Assembly: GCF_002205645.1 (NCBI RefSeq)
Contig: NZ_NIOF01000010.1
Coordinates: 124,001 to 188,000 of the forward strand
DNA from: Roseateles aquatilis
Lineage (GTDB): Bacteria; Pseudomonadota; Gammaproteobacteria; Burkholderiales; Burkholderiaceae_C
Length of the DNA stretch: 64,000 nt
Direction of reading: 5' to 3'
Shown here: piece after piece, positions 57,837 to 64,000 of the stretch
Numbering within the stretch: position 1 is the first letter of the stretch
Layout of the letters: each line of letters begins with the position of its first letter
Program-made: the position numbers and the translations under genes
Notes under the pieces: generated by a model
What the model was told of the DNA's origin: nothing
Seen by the model: only the letters and a program-made list of their open reading frames with translations
The model's database searches: none

Positions 57837-58401
57837 TCCGCTCCAGCTATTGAGACATGGCCTTGAAGCTGTTCACATCGATGCGGTGACGGACTTCGAC
57901 AATGGCGAACGCGACGTGGGTTTCGTCGTCAGCCCGGCCAGGATGAAGTTGAGTTCCGAGACCGACGTCCAGGATCTGGGTCACGGCGACGGCTGGGCTG
58001 ATTTCGGCATCCGGTTCTCGCTGATGTTCCAGCCGAAGGCGCCCAGGTCCCTGCCCTACCAGGGGACGTTGACGATTCAAGGCGTGGTCCGCATGCATGG
58101 TGGAGCGACAGGGCTGGAGCGCAAGCGGTTGGCGGTGGTCAACGGCGTCTCGCTTCTGTATGGCGTGGCCCGGGACATGGTCTGCGCGATCACGGGCCGC
58201 AGCACGCACGGTCAAATGCTCTTGCCCACGCTGGATTTCCGTGCCCTGGCGGATTCCATCGCCCAGGACCCGCAGGATGGCGAGTCGGCGCCGAAGGCGC
58301 GCGCCCGTGCTCGCGCTGAATCCCCATCGACCGCCGGCCCGCCCGCGAACAAGGCCCGGCGGCGACGTGTCGCTCCGGCGGCGGCTCGCGGCGTCAAATA
58401 G
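57826..58401 (+). CDS. SecB-like chaperone of the toxin-antitoxin-chaperone cassette
   Basis: The 191-residue protein has the SecB pattern: strand-rich YQGTLTIQGVVRMHG, the helix RLAVVNGVSLLYGVARDMV and a closing MLLPTLDFRAL. SecB-like proteins in TAC systems, for example Mycobacterium tuberculosis Rv1957, protect the antitoxin from degradation. The last 45 residues form a basic Arg/Ala/Pro tail absent from classical SecB. The gene starts 11 bases inside the antitoxin gene with GGAG seven bases upstream. Confidence 0.82.
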   Translation: MQPSPLQLLRHGLEAVHIDAVTDFDNGERDVGFVVSPARMKLSSETDVQDLGHGDGWADFGIRFSLMFQPKAPRSLPYQGTLTIQGVVRMHGGATGLERKRLAVVNGVSLLYGVARDMVCAITGRSTHGQMLLPTLDFRALADSIAQDPQDGESAPKARARARAESPSTAGPPANKARRRRVAPAAARGVK

Positions 58402-58474
58402 CCGACCCTGCGGCGGCGCCCCCTAATCGCCCCACCGCCAACGGGCGTCTTCGCCAGCCGCGACAATCGCGGCC

Positions 58475-59503
58475 ATGCGCGCCCTGATCGATCTGCTGGT
58501 CCAGCACGACTTCCTGCTCGTCTTCCTCGTGACGCTGGCGGCCCGCATCGGCGCGCCGGTGCCGGCGGCGCCGCTGCTGGTGGTCGCGGGCGGACTGGCG
58601 GCGGGGGGGCGGATCTCGGCGCTGTCGCTGGTCACCGCCGCGGTGCTGGCCAATGTCATCGGCGACGCCATCTGGTTCATCGCCGGCCGCAGCTACGGCC
58701 ACCGCGTGCTGCGGCTGCTGTGCCGCGTCTCCCTCTCCCCGGACGTCTGCGTGCGCCAGAGCGAGAGCCTGATCGCCCGCTGGGGCGGCAGCTCCTTGCT
58801 GGCCGCCAAGTTCCTGCCCGGCATCTCGGTCGTCGCCGCGCCGATGGCCGGCGCGCTCGGCATGGGCTGGCGCCGCTTCATCGCCTACGACGCGATCGCC
58901 GGGCTGGTCTGGAGCCTGTGTTTCCTCGGCCTGGGCCTGGTCTTCAGCAACCAGATCCAGGACGTGCTGGACGCGCTGTCCAACGCCGGCATGGTGGCCC
59001 TGGCCGCCCTGGGCGTGGTGCTGGCGCTGCTGGTCGGAAACCGTTGGTGGCGCCGCCGCCGGATGGCCCGGCTGCAGGGCGAGGTCGAGCGCATCAGCGT
59101 CGAGGACGCCGCCGCGCTGATCGACCAGGACATGGCCCCGCTGTTCATCGACGTGCGCAGCGACGCCGGCCGCGCCGCCGACCCGCGCACGCTGCCGGGC
59201 GCGCTCAACATCCCGCTGCCGCGCCTGGCCGAGTACGCGGACCAGCTCCCCGGCGACCGGCTGCTGGTTCTCTACTGCAACTGCCCGAATGAAATCTCCG
59301 CTGTGAACGGCGCGCACCAGTTGATCGCACGCGGCCATCCGCGCGTGCTGGCGCTGGACGGCGGCCTGGACGGGTGGGATGCCTTGCAGCGGCGCCGCAT
59401 CCGAGACCGGGGCGACCGGGGCGATCACGGCGGGCAGGGCGGCCAGGAGGGCCGCAAGAACGATCCGGTGGAGCCGCCGTCCCCCCATCCGGCCGTCCCC
59501 TGA
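58475..59503 (+). CDS. DedA-family membrane protein fused to a rhodanese domain
   Basis: The 342-residue protein begins with a DedA/SNARE-associated domain, about five membrane segments to residue 190 (LVTAAVLANVIGDAIWFIAG, AAKFLPGISVVAAPMAGALG). A basic stretch WWRRRRMARL follows and then a cytoplasmic rhodanese domain with catalytic Cys268 in VLYCNCPNE. DedA proteins are thought to recycle undecaprenyl phosphate or maintain proton balance; the rhodanese presumably works at the membrane face. The C-terminal 40 residues are disordered (Gly/Asp/Arg/Pro). The start lacks a clear ribosome site. Confidence 0.9.
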   Translation: MRALIDLLVQHDFLLVFLVTLAARIGAPVPAAPLLVVAGGLAAGGRISALSLVTAAVLANVIGDAIWFIAGRSYGHRVLRLLCRVSLSPDVCVRQSESLIARWGGSSLLAAKFLPGISVVAAPMAGALGMGWRRFIAYDAIAGLVWSLCFLGLGLVFSNQIQDVLDALSNAGMVALAALGVVLALLVGNRWWRRRRMARLQGEVERISVEDAAALIDQDMAPLFIDVRSDAGRAADPRTLPGALNIPLPRLAEYADQLPGDRLLVLYCNCPNEISAVNGAHQLIARGHPRVLALDGGLDGWDALQRRRIRDRGDRGDHGGQGGQEGRKNDPVEPPSPHPAVP

Positions 59504-59556
59504 TTGAAGGAGGCCCGGGTCGCGGGCGCTGGCCCGGCGCTTGCATACTCGCGGAC

Positions 59557-60129
59557 ATGCTCGCCCTTGCTCCCGCGCCCGTCGTGGCCCCCACCATCCT
59601 GGACGTGGAAGCTTCAGGATTCGGGCGGGGCAGTTACCCGATCGAGATCGGTTTCGTGGAGGCCACCGGCCTGCCGTTCTGCTCGCTGATCCAGCCCGCG
59701 CCCGACTGGCTTCATTGGGACGGGGCGGCCGAATCGCTGCACGGCATCTCCCGTGAGCTGCTGCTGCGTCACGGCCGCCCGCGGGAATGGGTCGCGCAGG
59801 AGATCAACACCCGCCTGGCCGGCCAGACCGTCTATTGCGACAGCTGGGGGCACGACTACAGCTGGCTGTCGACGCTGTTCGAGAGCGTCGGCATCACCCC
59901 GCGCTTCCGGCTCGAGGACGTGCGGCGGCTGCTGAGCGAGGACGAGGCCGGCCGCTGGGCCGTCGTCCAGCAGGAAGTCCGCGCCGAGGCGCGCCTGCGC
60001 CGCCATCGCGCCAGCGCCGATGCCAAGGTGCTGCAGATGACGCTGATGCGCATCAAGCACGGCGGCTCCACGCCCACGGCCACGCTGAACGGCCAGGATC
60101 CCGAGGCCTTCGGCAACTGCGGCGGTTGA
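59557..60129 (+). CDS. DnaQ-like 3'-5' exonuclease domain protein
   Basis: The 190-residue protein has an RNase H-like DEDD fold: the first acidic pair in LDVEASGFG (residues about 14-18), HGIS, the central YCDSWGHDYSW and a C-terminal HRASADAKV in which the conserved His and Asp of DEDDh enzymes fit. It resembles DnaQ epsilon and oligoribonuclease-type domains but is short and lacks other domains. The substrate, DNA or RNA, is unknown. ATG 59557 opens just before the first acidic motif. Confidence 0.78.
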   Translation: MLALAPAPVVAPTILDVEASGFGRGSYPIEIGFVEATGLPFCSLIQPAPDWLHWDGAAESLHGISRELLLRHGRPREWVAQEINTRLAGQTVYCDSWGHDYSWLSTLFESVGITPRFRLEDVRRLLSEDEAGRWAVVQQEVRAEARLRRHRASADAKVLQMTLMRIKHGGSTPTATLNGQDPEAFGNCGG

Positions 60130-60146
60130 TCCGCCCCCCGATTCGT

Positions 60147-62459
60147 TCAGCCCGGCTGACCCTGAGGCCGCCCGGCGCAGAGGCTGCCGCTGGCCTGGCC
60201 TCGCCCGGCGCGCTTGGCGCGGTACAGCTGCTCGTCGGCCTGCATGACCAGCGCGTCGATGCGGACCTCCCGTGCCCACTGCACGCAGAAACCGACGCTG
60301 GCGCCGATGCGCAGCTCCAACGCCCCGATGCGGAACGGCATCGCCAACGCGTGCACCAGCTTGTCGGCGACGACCCGCGCATCCTCGGGCTTGGCGACGT
60401 GGTGCAGGAAGACTGCGAACTCGTCGCCGCCCAGCCGCGCCACCAGGTCCTGCGGGCGCAGCGCGTGGCGCAGCCGGCCGGCCACCGCCTTCAGCAGCGC
60501 GTCGCCGACCGGGTGGCCGTACTCGTCGTTGACCGGCTTGAAACGATCCAGGTCCATGTAGAGCAGGGCGACCAGCTCGCCCCGGTCACTCGCCCGCCGC
60601 AGCGCCGCGTCGACATAGGCCGAGAAACCGGCGCGGTTCAGCAGCTCGGTCAACGGGTCGGTGTTGGATGCCTTCAGCAGTCGCATCTGCTCCTGCTTCA
60701 CCTCGGTGACGTCGCGCGCCACGCCGTAGGCGCCGATGATGGTGCCGGCGTCGCTGAGCAACGGCGCGTAGCTGAGCTCGATGTAGCGCGCGTCGCCGCG
60801 GCCGTCGGCGTTGACGTCCAGCGGCATGGGCCGGCTGGCTTCGTCGCGCATGTCGTCCTCGCGCATCTCGATCACGCTGGCCTCGCCCGCGAAGGCGCGC
60901 AGGATCAGCGGGCGCACCGCGGCGTAGCGATCGCCGAGCAGCTCCTGGGCGCCGCGGCCGACCCAGGACCGGTGCGCGATGTCGAAACGCTGCTCGAAGG
61001 CCTTGTTGCAGAACAGCACCCGCTCGTCGCTGTCCACGGCCAGCATCATGACCGCCACGCTCTGCGCCAGCGCGCTCATGACCGCCTGGCTGCGCTCGCG
61101 CTCGCGCTCCACGGCCAGCTCGGCGCTGATGTCGGCGACGGTGCCGGCGTGCGCGACGATGTGGCCGTCGATCCGCATCGGCCGCATGCGCAGCGCCACC
61201 AGCATCTCGCCGCCGTCGCGGCGCGTCAGCCGCCGCACGCGGTCGACCGACTCGCCGGTCGCGGCCAGCGCCGCCCACTGCGCGCGCACCGTCTCGCGCT
61301 CGGCCTCGGGCAGGCGCTCCAGCCAGCCCCAGGCGAGCGACGCACGATCCACCTCCAGCAGGCGCAGGTAGGTCTCGTTGGCGTCGACGGTGCGGCCCGA
61401 CAGATCGCAGCGGAACAGCCCCATCGGCGACGCGTCGGAGGTGGCCTGGCGTTCCGCCTCGCGCAGCCGCGCCCGCGCCTGCACCCGCGTGAACCAGGCC
61501 ATCAGCCCGATGGCGATCGCGCTGACCAGCATGGAGAAGCCCAGCACCACGCGCCGCTGCTTCAGGTAGCCGGCGAGGATGCGGTCGCGCTCGAAGGAGA
61601 CGAACAGCCGCAGCGGATAGTCCTGCAGCGAGCGGTAGGCGACGATGCGGTCGAGGCCGTCGACCGGGCTCTCGGCCACCAGAAAACGACCGCTGGCCGG
61701 CGCGTCGGGCGGCAGCACCCGGCCGCCGCGCAGATCCTTCAGGTTGCGGCCCAGCAGCCCGGCGATCTCGGGCCAGCGCGCCATCGCGACGCCGTCCTTG
61801 CGCTCCAGGAAGATCGCCATGCCGGTGCGCATGATGCGCGGGCGATAGAGCTTCAGCAGGCCGTCGAGGTCGAGGAAGGCGACGACGGTGTCGAACTCCC
61901 CGGCGCGGGCGCTCAGCCGCGTCGCCATCGGCAGCACGAGGTGGGCGCCCTCGCGCAGCCGCAGCGGCGCGCCGATGACGATGCCGGGGCCGCCCGGCCG
62001 GCGCAACGCCGTCAGGAAACTGTCGGGCCCCAGTGTCAGGTAGGGCTCGCCGGTGACCGACGGGATGCGCCACAGGCGCCCGTCGGTGTTGGCCAGCATC
62101 ACGTCGGTCATGCCGCGCGCGCTGTCGCGCATCGTGTCGGCCAGCAGCGAGACGGTGGCGTCGCGGTCCTGCGCCTCGGGCTTGCGCGTCAGCATCAGCA
62201 GGTCGATGGTGCGCAGGTTGCCCTCGGTCTCGCGCAGCAGCACCTCGGTCTCCAGCGCGGCGTTCTGGGCGACGCTCTCCAGGTCGTCCTGCAGGTCCTG
62301 CACCAGCGAGCGCGGATAGACCAGCGCGAACCAGCCCACCAGCGCCCACAGCACGATCAGCACCAGCCCGAGCGCCAGGAACGGCCCGAGCACCAGCACG
62401 CGCACCCGTTTCATGTCGAGGCGGGCGGCGATGGACTGGCTGAACAGCGAGGAAGGCAT
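60147..62459 (-). CDS. membrane-anchored PAS - GGDEF diguanylate cyclase
   Basis: The 770-residue protein has an N-terminal helix (VLVLGPFLALGLVLIVLWAL), a large periplasmic dCACHE-like region of about 270 residues, a second helix (VVLGFSMLVSAIAIGLMAW), two PAS segments (LFRCDLSGRTVDANETYLRL; DERVLFCNKAFEQRFDI) and a GGDEF domain. The signature RLGGDEFAVFLHHV and I-site RPQD are intact, and no EAL follows. It should make c-di-GMP in response to an extracellular ligand and a PAS signal. Start at 62459 is the longest; Met16 (62414) is an alternative. Confidence 0.92.
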   Translation of the reverse strand: MPSSLFSQSIAARLDMKRVRVLVLGPFLALGLVLIVLWALVGWFALVYPRSLVQDLQDDLESVAQNAALETEVLLRETEGNLRTIDLLMLTRKPEAQDRDATVSLLADTMRDSARGMTDVMLANTDGRLWRIPSVTGEPYLTLGPDSFLTALRRPGGPGIVIGAPLRLREGAHLVLPMATRLSARAGEFDTVVAFLDLDGLLKLYRPRIMRTGMAIFLERKDGVAMARWPEIAGLLGRNLKDLRGGRVLPPDAPASGRFLVAESPVDGLDRIVAYRSLQDYPLRLFVSFERDRILAGYLKQRRVVLGFSMLVSAIAIGLMAWFTRVQARARLREAERQATSDASPMGLFRCDLSGRTVDANETYLRLLEVDRASLAWGWLERLPEAERETVRAQWAALAATGESVDRVRRLTRRDGGEMLVALRMRPMRIDGHIVAHAGTVADISAELAVERERERSQAVMSALAQSVAVMMLAVDSDERVLFCNKAFEQRFDIAHRSWVGRGAQELLGDRYAAVRPLILRAFAGEASVIEMREDDMRDEASRPMPLDVNADGRGDARYIELSYAPLLSDAGTIIGAYGVARDVTEVKQEQMRLLKASNTDPLTELLNRAGFSAYVDAALRRASDRGELVALLYMDLDRFKPVNDEYGHPVGDALLKAVAGRLRHALRPQDLVARLGGDEFAVFLHHVAKPEDARVVADKLVHALAMPFRIGALELRIGASVGFCVQWAREVRIDALVMQADEQLYRAKRAGRGQASGSLCAGRPQGQPG

Positions 62460-62490
62460 CGACGCGATTGTGGCCGTGCGTCGTACGGTC

Positions 62491-62748
62491 TCAAACGTCC
62501 AACAGCGGGGACGGTGGCTGGTTTTTCGGCGGCTCCGGGACCTGGCTGTCCGGATCGTCGGCCGCCAGCTCGGCCAGGCAGCGCAGGCACAGGCAGCGGT
62601 CCGGCCAGCGCGCGCGCAGATCGCGCTTCAAGGACTCGCCCAGCCGCAGGCCGAAACACGCGCACCAGCCCTCGTCCACCCCGCAATGGAAACCGCCGCC
62701 GCAGCGCGGGCAGGCGGCGTTGTCGAGGGGCGTTGCGGCGGCTGGCAT
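62491..62748 (-). CDS. cysteine-rich CWC-family protein
   Basis: The 85-residue protein has the CWC pattern: CPRCGGGFHCG, then DEGWCACFG, with a further CLCLRCLAEL in the C-terminal half. Eight or more cysteines fit one or two zinc-binding sites. The family is small and of unknown function. It follows the diguanylate cyclase on the same strand, with a gap of about 30 bases. Confidence 0.78.
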   Translation of the reverse strand: MPAAATPLDNAACPRCGGGFHCGVDEGWCACFGLRLGESLKRDLRARWPDRCLCLRCLAELAADDPDSQVPEPPKNQPPSPLLDV

Positions 62749-62852
62749 CGAAGGGCGGGCAAGGGAGCGGGCGACGCCGTCACTGTAGCGGCTGGAACCG
62801 GGCCCGAGGGCGCGGGACTGATCGGGCTTCTTCCACTGTCAGGAGCGCGCCG

Positions 62853-62882
62853 ATGTTCTGGCCTTTCTTCGGGTTCATCTGA
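62853..62882 (+). CDS. possible nine-residue leader ORF MFWPFFGFI
   Basis: A short ORF has a good AGGAG ribosome site eight bases upstream of its ATG. The product would be almost wholly aromatic and hydrophobic. It converges on the malonyl-CoA synthetase gene and begins about 105 bases from the divergent CWC gene. Short coding sequences of this type may be leaders or chance; only the ribosome site supports it. Confidence 0.2.
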   Translation: MFWPFFGFI

Positions 62883-62900
62883 ACCTCGTCCGTCTCCCTG

Positions 62901-64000
62901 TCACACGAACAATCCGCGGTGCCGTTCCCGTAACAGGTTTTTCTGCACCTTGCCCATCGCGTTGCGTGGGAGCTCGTTCTCCACGAACACGCGCTTGGGC
63001 ACCTTGAAATTGGCGATGCGGTCCTTCAGCGCCGCGATCACCGCGGCGCCCTCCACCTGCGCTCCCGGACGCGGCACGACCACCGCGATCACCGCCTCGC
63101 CGAAGTCCGGATGCGGCACGCCCACGACCGCCGATTCCGCCACGCCCGGCAGCTCGTTGAGCCAGCCCTCGATCTCGGCCGGATAGACGTTGTAGCCACC
63201 GCTGATGATCAGGTCCTTGCTGCGGCCGACGATGGTCACGTAGCCGCGCTCGTCGCGCCGCCCGACATCGCCGGTCTTGAACCAGCCATCGGCGGTGAAC
63301 TCCTCCCGGGTCTTCTCCGGCATGCGCCAGTAGCCCGCGAAGACGTTGGGCCCCGTCACCTGGATGTGGCCGATCTCGCCGTCGCCGGTCGACGGGCACG
63401 GCTCGCCCGCGTCGTCGAGCACGCGCAGGCCGACGCCCGGCAGCGGGAAACCCACGGTGCCGCCGAGGCGGTCGCCGTCCTCGGCCCGATAGGGGTTGGA
63501 GGTCAGCATGACGGTCTCGCTCATGCCGTAGCGCTCCAGGATCGTGTGACCGGTGCGGTCCCGCCAGGCCTGGAAGGTCTCGATCAGCAACGGCGCGGAG
63601 CCGCTGATGAAGAGCCGCATCCGCGCGCAGGCCTCGCGCGTCAGCGTGGCCTGTTCGAGCATGCGCACGTACAGCGTCGGCACGCCCATGAACAGCGTCG
63701 CGTCGGGCAGCCGCGCGATCACCGCGCGCGGATCGAAGCGGTTGAACCACAGCATCTTCGCTCCCGCCAGCAGCGCGCCGTGCGACGCGACGAACAGGCC
63801 GTGCACGTGGAAGATCGGCAGCGCGTGGATCAGTACGTCGTCGGCGCGCCAGCCCCAGCAATGCTTCAGCACCTGGGCGTTGGACAGCAGGTTGCCGTGG
63901 CTCAGCATCGCGCCCTTGCTGCGCCCGGTCGTGCCGCTGGTGTAGAGGATCGCGGCCAGATCGTCGGCCTTGCGCTCGGCCGGCTGGTGCCGGTCGCTCA
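62901..64000 (-). CDS. matB: malonyl-CoA synthetase (AMP-forming), 5' end outside window
   Basis: The frame is open to the right edge and the N-terminal third lies beyond it; about 365 codons are visible. AMP-forming synthetase motifs are present: the P-loop YTSGTTGRSKGA, YGMSETVMLTSNPY, TGDVGRRDERGYV, the hinge and core SKDLIISGGYNVYP, and the catalytic lysine in RNAMGKVQKN. The SNPY with following GTVGFPLPGV block and overall similarity favour the MatB malonyl-CoA synthetase branch over general acyl-CoA ligases. The enzyme activates malonate to malonyl-CoA for use or detoxification. Confidence 0.88.
   Translation of the reverse strand, partial: SDRHQPAERKADDLAAILYTSGTTGRSKGAMLSHGNLLSNAQVLKHCWGWRADDVLIHALPIFHVHGLFVASHGALLAGAKMLWFNRFDPRAVIARLPDATLFMGVPTLYVRMLEQATLTREACARMRLFISGSAPLLIETFQAWRDRTGHTILERYGMSETVMLTSNPYRAEDGDRLGGTVGFPLPGVGLRVLDDAGEPCPSTGDGEIGHIQVTGPNVFAGYWRMPEKTREEFTADGWFKTGDVGRRDERGYVTIVGRSKDLIISGGYNVYPAEIEGWLNELPGVAESAVVGVPHPDFGEAVIAVVVPRPGAQVEGAAVIAALKDRIANFKVPKRVFVENELPRNAMGKVQKNLLRERHRGLFV

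Overview
The window looks like a chromosome segment of a high-GC betaproteobacterium of the order Burkholderiales, most likely from the Roseateles/Mitsuaria/Rubrivivax neighbourhood. This is inferred from gene content and codon use; no marker RNA gene is present. Evidence includes a leucine-catabolism (liu) operon, many c-di-GMP enzymes and chemoreceptors, a short H-NS protein with the C-terminal motif usual in beta-proteobacteria, and a B12-dependent ribonucleotide reductase. No tRNA, rRNA, CRISPR array, insertion sequence or prophage was seen. Both ends cut through genes.

Layout. 1-3.6 kb: end of a liu-type operon (unknown gene, biotin-containing acyl-CoA carboxylase subunit, HMG-CoA lyase). 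3.6-7.1 kb: VOC protein, an unknown protein, a two-gene module of a cytoplasmic gingipain-fold (C25/clan CD) cysteine peptidase with a small overlapping partner, and a DUF883 membrane protein. 7.1-13 kb: REC-GGDEF-EAL protein, a holin-like envelope pair preceded by interleaved inverted repeats, and YgiQ. 13-20 kb: AcrR-type repressor, its palindromic operator, and a complete RND efflux operon closed by a terminator. 20-28.4 kb: an orphan sce7725-type protein, a molybdopterin oxidoreductase, a three-gene LytS/LytTR system in which the second kinase has lost its catalytic residues, and an alpha/beta hydrolase. 28.4-31 kb: PilZ protein, an unknown gene, a DUF1134 (EipA-like) exported protein and a protein with a degenerate GGDEF-like end. 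31-34.9 kb: class II ribonucleotide reductase interrupted by an intein exactly at the catalytic NPC-AE motif.

34.9-46 kb reads as an accessory stretch, with visibly lower GC and longer intergenic regions. It holds OPT transporter - AroM - DUF917 - TonB receptor - IclR regulator, probably one uptake and catabolic unit for an unidentified small molecule. Next come an H-NS protein, a cyclase-family hydrolase, a second IclR regulator and a LysR regulator. 46-56 kb is a signalling block: three methyl-accepting chemotaxis proteins, an MHYT-GGDEF-EAL protein, a diguanylate cyclase and an Ohr-like protein lacking its first catalytic cysteine. 56-58.4 kb: a methyltransferase, then a toxin-antitoxin-chaperone (TAC) cassette (RelE/HigB-like toxin, XRE antitoxin, SecB-like chaperone). 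58.4-64 kb: DedA-rhodanese fusion, a DnaQ-like exonuclease, a PAS-GGDEF cyclase, a CWC-motif protein and the C-terminal part of a malonyl-CoA synthetase.

The best candidates for little-described biology are the C25 peptidase plus partner, the kinase/pseudokinase/LytTR operon, the OPT-AroM-DUF917-TonB unit, the RNR intein and the TAC cassette. All assignments come from reading the sequence; no database search was run, and some start sites are judgement calls stated in the entries.
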